Source: Planctomycetota bacterium (GTDB taxonomy: Bacteria > Planctomycetota > Phycisphaerae > WQYP01). From it: a stretch of DNA of 9,231 bases. Where the stretch lies: assembly GCA_021826605.1 (NCBI GenBank), contig JAKAZF010000071.1, forward strand, positions 1 through 9,231. Direction: 5' to 3'. The stretch's first letter is position 1. Every line of letters begins with the position of its first letter. Below are positions 5,242 to 9,231 of the stretch, piece by piece. The translations under genes were made by a program, and so were the position numbers. The notes beneath the pieces were generated by a model that was given only the letters and a program-made list of their open reading frames with translations, searched no databases and was not told where the DNA came from.

Positions 5242-6810
5242 ATGTTCCCACGGGCAATGAACGCTACTCGTAATATCTCGGTTGGATTGACATTTGCCAT
5301 GGCATTTGCAGCCGCCGTTTGTGCGGCCGCACCGGCAACCATGCCTGGCACTCCGGCTGCCACCGCGCCGGCGACAACTCCCGCTGCCGCGACCGCTCCG
5401 GCTACCGCACCGGCCACAACCGTGCCGGTGCCGGTGGTGCAGACTCCGATGACGCAGCATGCAATCGTCAAAAAGCATGCGAAGCATAAAAAGATCAGCG
5501 TTACGTCATTTGTCGGCCAGATCAATGCCACACATGTTAATATCCGCAGTGGCCCGGGATTGGCTTATTATACCATTGGCCAACTTGCCAAGGGAGATTT
5601 GATCCAGGTTACCGGCGAGCGCAACGGCTGGTATCGCTTCACGGCTCCCGCTGGAGCGCGTTGTTATATTGCCCGGCAATTTGTAAAGCTCGGTGCCGAC
5701 GGTTCCACCGGTACGGTCACCGGCAGTTTTGTCAATGTTCGAGCCGCCAGCGCATTAACACCCGCCAGTAACTATGCCGTCGTAGATGTTTTGAACACGG
5801 GGGCAACTGTTTCAGTTACCGGGCAAACGCCAAAATATGATATTATTCGTGCGCCCAAGGGCACGGGATTTTATGTGTTAGCGCGATTCGTGGCTCCGGC
5901 CCCGGCCGGCAGCACGTATGTGACGCCGGAACTCAAAATGCCGCCGGGCTTCAAGGGACCGGGATTGCCTACCGGCTCAACTCCCGCTGCGGTTGCGGCT
6001 GCCACCACCGCAGGTGCGCCGGGAGCCACCGCTGCATCAACGGGAACCAATGTTGCGGCAACGGGCCTTTCTGCCCCGGTTCCGGCTGTTACTACCGGAT
6101 CGGGAGCCACTTCGGCTGTTGTGCCTGTTCCGCCTCCCGCAACGACCTTGCCTCAAAACGCTACGCCTGCGGCTAATGCAACGAAAGGGGCAACAACCGC
6201 TCCAGCCCCTGCCTCAGCGGGAGCCGTTAATATGCCAACGGCTGCACCGGCTGCGGTGAAATTCAGTCCGGATGCGTTCAGTACGTACCAGGAATTAAAT
6301 CGGCAGATGCAAGCGCAATTCGATAAGCCCATTATGCAGCGTGATTTGCAGCCGCTTTTGTCTGCATTTGAAAAATTGGTCCAGCGCCCCGATATGCCGC
6401 AGTCGGTGATCGACGGCAGCGACGCCCGGATCAAGATTCTGAAAAAGCAGATCGCGATTCAAGAAATCGTGGCTTCCTCGGAGAAGCAAAAGCCACTCAA
6501 CGCGGTGTTGGCACCCTATCAGCAAAAATGGAAACAGTCACAACAAGAACTGGCCAAGGCCGAAGCCAAAGCGCCATATATTGCATATGGGATATTAAAA
6601 ACCAGCACGGTATTGAAAAATTATGCGCTGGTGGATCCCACCACGGGCCGTGTTGTGGCATACTTGGAGCCAACGTCAAAAATTGACATCTCCAAACTGC
6701 TCGGATCATACATTGGCGTAAAGGGTGAAGTAGTCAGCAGCACCGGCGTGGTGGTGCGCGTTATTAAAGTCACGGCGGCTACCATGTTCTCCGAGCCGGT
6801 ATCGCAGTAA
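5242..6810 (+). CDS. Exported SH3b-domain protein with Ala/Thr/Pro-rich linkers
   Basis: This is a 522-residue exported protein. Residues 1-29 look like a signal peptide: a basic start, hydrophobic ISVGLTFAMAFAAAVCA, and Ala-x-Ala-type cleavage sites. The Cys does not fit a good lipobox. A low-complexity Pro-Ala-Thr stretch follows (30-70), then a basic Lys/His patch (77-85). A first bacterial SH3 domain lies at about 92-150 (HVNIRSGPGLAYYTIGQL, then GWYRF), and a second, more divergent one at 157-218 (FVNVRAASAL). A 120-residue Ala/Pro/Thr linker (219-338) leads to a helical, Gln/Lys-rich segment (340-447) and a C-terminal beta domain (448-522; YALVDPTTGRVVAYLEP, YIGVKGEVV). SH3b domains usually bind peptidoglycan or peptides, so an envelope role is likely. 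No hydrolase domain is present. The isomerase gene follows 72 bp later. Confidence 0.88.
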   Translation: MFPRAMNATRNISVGLTFAMAFAAAVCAAAPATMPGTPAATAPATTPAAATAPATAPATTVPVPVVQTPMTQHAIVKKHAKHKKISVTSFVGQINATHVNIRSGPGLAYYTIGQLAKGDLIQVTGERNGWYRFTAPAGARCYIARQFVKLGADGSTGTVTGSFVNVRAASALTPASNYAVVDVLNTGATVSVTGQTPKYDIIRAPKGTGFYVLARFVAPAPAGSTYVTPELKMPPGFKGPGLPTGSTPAAVAAATTAGAPGATAASTGTNVAATGLSAPVPAVTTGSGATSAVVPVPPPATTLPQNATPAANATKGATTAPAPASAGAVNMPTAAPAAVKFSPDAFSTYQELNRQMQAQFDKPIMQRDLQPLLSAFEKLVQRPDMPQSVIDGSDARIKILKKQIAIQEIVASSEKQKPLNAVLAPYQQKWKQSQQELAKAEAKAPYIAYGILKTSTVLKNYALVDPTTGRVVAYLEPTSKIDISKLLGSYIGVKGEVVSSTGVVVRVIKVTAATMFSEPVSQ

Positions 6811-6811
6811 C

Positions 6812-6837
6812 TATCATTCCGCCATGAAGCAATGATA
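6812..6837 (+). terminator. Weak stem-loop after the SH3b gene
   Basis: TATCATT at 6812-6818 pairs perfectly with AATGATA at 6831-6837 across a 12-nt loop, beginning one base after the stop codon. The stem is AT-rich and lacks a good T-run, so it is at best a weak terminator or a 3' end protector between the SH3b and isomerase genes. Confidence 0.3.
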
Positions 6838-6850
6838 ATTGGTGCATCGC

Positions 6851-6870
6851 GGGAGAATCATCGGATGTAA
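6851..6870 (+). promoter_or_regulatory. Start-stop element (RBS + ATG-TAA) upstream of rhaI
   Basis: GGGAG at 6851-6855 is followed 9 nt later by ATG (6865-6867) and immediately by TAA (6868-6870). This ATG is in frame with the GTG start of the isomerase gene, only 18 nt further on. It is either a minimal upstream ORF that affects initiation at the GTG, or the original start codon with a nonsense codon in second position. Confidence 0.5.
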
Positions 6871-6882
6871 ACACAGGCGGTT

Positions 6883-8088
6883 GTGGAAAAGGTTAAACAG
6901 ATCATGGCTCACGGCGATATTCTTTTTCCGTTGTTGGATGCGTTTAAAATTGAATTGCCCTCCTGGGGGTTTGCCGATACCGGAACACGGTTCGGAAAAT
7001 TCTTTCAGGATTCCGCCGCCGGCGACATTGAAGAGAAACTCGCTGATGCCGGGCATGTGCATAAACTCACCGGTTCATGCCCCACGGTGGCTGTGCATGT
7101 ACTTTGGGATTTCAAGAAGAATCAGGATGCCACGGAGGTGGCCGCTCTGGCCAGACGGCATGGCGTATCAATCGGTTCCATCAATCCGAATGTGTTTCAA
7201 AATCAGGAATATAAATGGGGCAGCATTACCAATCGGTCGCAGTCCATTCGACTGGCCGCCACAGAACACATTCTTGATTCCGTCAAGATTGGCCGGGCGG
7301 TGGGAAGTCAATATTTATCGCTGTGGTTTGCCGATGGAATCAATTACCCCGGGCAATCCGATATCATTGCCCGCAAACATTGGGCGAGTGACGCACTGAA
7401 GCAGATTCATGCCGCTATGCCGCATGACATGACCATGCTGGTGGAATATAAACCTTTCGAGCCGGCGTTTTATGCTACGGATATCGCGGACTGGGGCATG
7501 GCATCACATTTCGCCCGTTCCGCCGGTCCGCGAGCCAAAGTGCTGGTCGATACCGGACATCATTATCAGGCCACCAACATTGAACAAATTGTGGCTTGGT
7601 TGTTGGACGAAAACCTGCTCGGCGGCTTTCATTTCAACGATCGCAAATATGCCGATGATGATTTGACCATGGGGTCTATTGATCCATATCAGATTTTCCG
7701 GATATTTCATGAAATAGAAAATCATCGTTTCCGAACCGGGCAACTTCCGCCGATCGCCTATATGGTGGACCAGAGCCATAATCTGAAACCCAAGATCGAA
7801 GCGATGATTCAAACCGTTGATATAGCTCAACAACTGTACGCCAAGGCATGCCTGGTTGACCGCCGGGCACTGGCACAGTCGCAAGCCCGTGAAGATCTGG
7901 TGCAAAGCGAAAATATTTTGCGTTCCGCCTTCTTAACCGATGTTCGTCCTGTTCTCGCGGATTGGCGCAAAGCCCGGAATCTTCCCGCCGATCCCCTGGA
8001 GGCGCATCGTAGCAGCGGGTATGAAACCAGAATCGCCGCGGAACGCCGCAAAAAGTATGGTTCCAAAGGCGGCGGTGGCTACGCCTGA
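6883..8088 (+). CDS. rhaI: L-rhamnose isomerase-type sugar isomerase (RhaI family)
   Basis: This is a 401-residue TIM-barrel aldose-ketose isomerase resembling the Pseudomonas stutzeri-type L-rhamnose isomerase, which uses Mn and has broad substrate range (L-rhamnose/L-rhamnulose, D-allose/D-psicose). The conserved stretch PSWGFADTGTRFGKF (26-40) is at the N-terminus. Expected metal and catalytic residues are all visible: Glu188 and Lys190 (VEYKPFEPAFY), Asp223 and His226 (VDTGHH), His250 and Asp253 (GGFHFNDRKY), and Asp296 (MVDQSHN). The C-terminus ends in a family-like Gly-rich tail (GGGGYA). The start is GTG 6883 or ATG 6904. The family N-terminus is usually longer, and an in-frame ATG-TAA lies just upstream. 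No rhamnulokinase, aldolase or sugar transporter is adjacent. The small membrane-protein gene follows closely. Confidence 0.9.
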   Translation: MEKVKQIMAHGDILFPLLDAFKIELPSWGFADTGTRFGKFFQDSAAGDIEEKLADAGHVHKLTGSCPTVAVHVLWDFKKNQDATEVAALARRHGVSIGSINPNVFQNQEYKWGSITNRSQSIRLAATEHILDSVKIGRAVGSQYLSLWFADGINYPGQSDIIARKHWASDALKQIHAAMPHDMTMLVEYKPFEPAFYATDIADWGMASHFARSAGPRAKVLVDTGHHYQATNIEQIVAWLLDENLLGGFHFNDRKYADDDLTMGSIDPYQIFRIFHEIENHRFRTGQLPPIAYMVDQSHNLKPKIEAMIQTVDIAQQLYAKACLVDRRALAQSQAREDLVQSENILRSAFLTDVRPVLADWRKARNLPADPLEAHRSSGYETRIAAERRKKYGSKGGGGYA

Positions 8089-8099
8089 TGCAATTACGC

Positions 8100-8104
8100 G
8101 GAGA
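8100..8104 (+). promoter_or_regulatory. Ribosome-binding site fixing the start of the small membrane-protein gene
   Basis: GGAGA lies 7 nt before ATG 8112. It favours 8112 over the in-frame ATG at 8088, which overlaps the isomerase stop codon (TGATG). Confidence 0.65.
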
Positions 8105-8111
8105 ATTCACC

Positions 8112-8504
8112 ATGCCTGAAAGTATATCGTCGAAGCAGCTTTTCAGGCATTGGCCCGCTAAAACTTGGCGACGTTTTGCAGTCGCGGCATGTGGCATATG
8201 TTGTGCGGCTTTTCTGGGCGGTGCCGCGTTCTTTCTATTTCCACCTGGCAATGTGTCCGGCGGTCCCTCAATGAACGTCGCGGCGTTAGCACTGGCGTTA
8301 GCCGCCACGCTCAGCGGTGGGGCGGGGATTTTCGGTTTGAATCGTTATGCGGACCTCAACGCGGATGATTCATTTATCGCGTTGTGGACCAATTTATTGT
8401 GCCGGGTCATGGCCATGGTGCAACTGGTATCGTTCGCGGCGGTACTGGTCTGGATGATTCTGCACTATATCGGTCTGCCCGCGGTGTACCATTTTCATCA
8501 CTGA
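8112..8504 (+). CDS. Small hypothetical membrane protein (three helices)
   Basis: This is a 130-residue protein I do not recognise. A basic N-terminus (KTWRRF, 17-22) leads into a first hydrophobic segment (22-43) with Cys27, Cys30 and Cys31. A second segment lies at 54-75 and a third at 97-119, and the C-terminus ends in HFHH. By the positive-inside rule the N-terminus is probably cytoplasmic. No catalytic motif is visible. The start is set by GGAGA before ATG 8112; starting at ATG 8088 would add eight residues and overlap the isomerase stop. With only 23 bp between them, it is probably cotranscribed with the isomerase gene, but nothing in the sequence ties it to sugar metabolism. Confidence 0.7.
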   Translation: MPESISSKQLFRHWPAKTWRRFAVAACGICCAAFLGGAAFFLFPPGNVSGGPSMNVAALALALAATLSGGAGIFGLNRYADLNADDSFIALWTNLLCRVMAMVQLVSFAAVLVWMILHYIGLPAVYHFHH

Positions 8505-8574
8505 ATATATTTAGATGTTGATATAAATATTTAAGCATGTGTTAGCATTGCGCATGGATCGCGTTATTGTGTTG

Positions 8575-8589
8575 TTAGCTTTTTGCTAA
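8575..8589 (+). terminator. Short hairpin TTAGC-T5-GCTAA
   Basis: A perfect 5-bp inverted repeat, TTAGC/GCTAA, encloses TTTTT. A second copy of TTAGC at 8542-8546 could pair with the same GCTAA. It is too weak for a sure terminator call and may be part of a regulatory site upstream of the porin gene. Confidence 0.25.
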
Positions 8590-8673
8590 TGCTCGAGTTT
8601 ATCAAATCTTCAGCGCGCTCTTCATGAACTCTTAACAAAACTCCTCATAATGACCCACTCTTCGTGGTTGTGT

Positions 8674-8701
8674 CGCGGCGGAATCGCCAATCGCCGCCGC
8701 G
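8674..8701 (+). promoter_or_regulatory. GC-rich leader hairpin with tandem AATCGCC repeat, before the porin gene
   Basis: CGCGGCG at 8674-8680 can pair with CGCCGCG at 8695-8701 (7 bp). The same arm can pair with CGCCGC at 8692-8697 or, as GGCG-GAAT-CGCC, with 8685-8688. The alternatives arise because AATCGCC is repeated in tandem at 8682-8688 and 8689-8695. A T-rich run (TTTTGTTAGTCTCTTTTT) follows, so it could act as an attenuator or weak terminator in the leader, 35 nt before the start codon. Confidence 0.4.
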
Positions 8702-8736
8702 GTGTTTTGTTAGTCTCTTTTTAAGGAGAACAGGTT

Positions 8737-9231
8737 ATGGAAGCATGGATCGGCAGGATGTCCAATCATTTGAGCAAACGGGCCTTTGCGGCCGCGCTGC
8801 TGGCGGGAGCAAGTCTGGCTGGAACGGCCATGGGAGCAACAGGGACCACCGCTCCGGCCACCACCAGTACGATGACCCCCGCGCAGGTGCAGGCGGAACT
8901 TCAGTCGCTGCAGGCCCAGGTCGCGGCGCTGAAAGCCAAGGAACAGAAAACCAGCGACAGCGTGGAAAGTGCCGAACAGGTTAAGGCGATTGTTCAGGAA
9001 GTACTCAAAAACTCCAAATCTCAATCTCAATATATGGATAACCAGCTTCAGGCTGGCTACGACGGTGGATTTTTCATTCGTACTCCGAATAAGGCATTCG
9101 ATCTCACCATCAACGGCTATTTGCAGTTTCGTTACAGCTACGCCGGGGCCGAAGGACAAAAGCCCTATACCAACTACAACACCAGCGGATTTAATTTTCG
9201 CCGGGCACGACTGATCCTGTCCGGAAATGTG
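8737..9231 (+). CDS. Outer-membrane porin (OprP/phosphate-selective porin-like), 5' part
   Basis: The first 165 residues are present; the frame is open at the right edge. AAGGAG with 8-nt spacing sets the start. Residues 1-33 form a signal peptide (basic SNHLSKR, hydrophobic AFAAALLAGASLAG, cleavage near AMG-A). A short Thr/Pro/Ala stretch and then a coiled coil (about 48-90, AELQSLQAQVAALKAKEQ and VKAIVQEVLK) follow, as in porins that anchor or trimerise through an N-terminal helix. The beta-barrel starts with GYDGGFFIRTP (107-117), FDLTINGYLQFRYSY (121-135) and FNFRRARLILSGNV (152-165), the hallmark of the porin O/P superfamily. The solute cannot be inferred from this part. The leader suggests separate regulation from the genes upstream. 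Confidence 0.87.
   Translation, partial: MEAWIGRMSNHLSKRAFAAALLAGASLAGTAMGATGTTAPATTSTMTPAQVQAELQSLQAQVAALKAKEQKTSDSVESAEQVKAIVQEVLKNSKSQSQYMDNQLQAGYDGGFFIRTPNKAFDLTINGYLQFRYSYAGAEGQKPYTNYNTSGFNFRRARLILSGNV

Larger units (their letters stand above)
8505..8736 (+). promoter_or_regulatory. AT-rich intergenic region and leader of the porin gene
   Basis: This 232-bp non-coding gap is markedly AT-rich on its left side. It contains an A/T-only inverted repeat just after the previous stop codon (ATATTTA 8507-8513 with TAAATAT 8524-8530). Two weak promoter-like signals are present: TTAGCA 8542-8547 with TATTGT 8565-8570 at 17-bp spacing, and an isolated CATAAT at 8646-8651. A repeated AACTC at 8627 and 8639 flanks TTAACA and could be an operator. 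It ends with a GC-rich hairpin and the ribosome-binding site AAGGAG at 8723-8728. Confidence 0.4.

Noticed and set aside
5193..5531. Minus-strand frame with a hydrophobic, Ala/Val/Gly-rich product
   Set aside because: It is the complement of the low-complexity Pro-Ala-Thr codons of the SH3b gene; the apparent membrane character is an artefact of that repeat.
6839..7399. 186-codon plus-strand frame overlapping the isomerase start
   Set aside because: It lies in another frame of the recognised isomerase; its product, rich in Arg, Pro and Trp, is typical of a shifted frame.
7676..8308. 210-codon open frame antisense to the isomerase and small membrane-protein genes
   Set aside because: It overlaps a clearly recognised isomerase with intact catalytic residues; its product has no family features.
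8507..8530. A/T-only inverted repeat after the small membrane-protein gene as a terminator
   Set aside because: The stem has no GC pairs and a 10-nt loop, and no T-run follows, so it would be too weak to call a terminator.

Overview
This window looks like ordinary chromosomal DNA from a diderm (Gram-negative-type) bacterium of moderate GC content. A Planctomycetota member, perhaps Phycisphaerae-like, is the best guess. The clues are an exported porin with a coiled-coil N-terminus, an exported SH3b protein with Ala/Thr/Pro-rich linkers, the wording of the ProA and RhaI motifs, and many single genes on alternating strands. This assignment is an inference from protein style, not from a marker gene. 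No tRNA, rRNA, CRISPR array, insertion sequence or phage gene was seen.

Layout: (1) The 5' part of proA (proline biosynthesis) runs leftward off the left edge. (2) A divergent gene of unknown function encodes a four-helix membrane protein and meets, tail to tail, a leftward metallo-beta-lactamase-fold hydrolase of the PhnP-like type. (3) A rightward single-domain, degenerate response-regulator-like protein meets, tail to tail, the end of a leftward three-gene cluster. Read in transcription order, that cluster is a short glutaredoxin-like protein, a YbgC-type hotdog acyl-CoA thioesterase and a YhiN/HI0933-type flavoprotein. (4) Everything from about 5.2 kb onward runs rightward: an exported SH3b-domain protein, a RhaI-type sugar isomerase, a small three-helix membrane protein, and after a 232-bp AT-rich gap the start of an outer-membrane porin that runs off the right edge.

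The genes do not form one pathway. The glutaredoxin, thioesterase and flavoprotein genes are packed closely enough (32-bp and 14-bp gaps) to be one transcription unit. The isomerase and small membrane protein (23-bp gap) are probably cotranscribed. The porin has its own leader containing a GC-rich hairpin and a tandem 7-mer.

No convincing new multi-gene system is visible. The most interesting local signals are an in-frame ATG-TAA start-stop pair with its own ribosome-binding site just before the GTG-start isomerase gene, the porin leader with mutually exclusive stems, the degenerate receiver protein, and a conserved-looking C-terminal beta domain in the SH3b protein. Two convergent gene pairs overlap at their 3' ends (9 and 28 bp).
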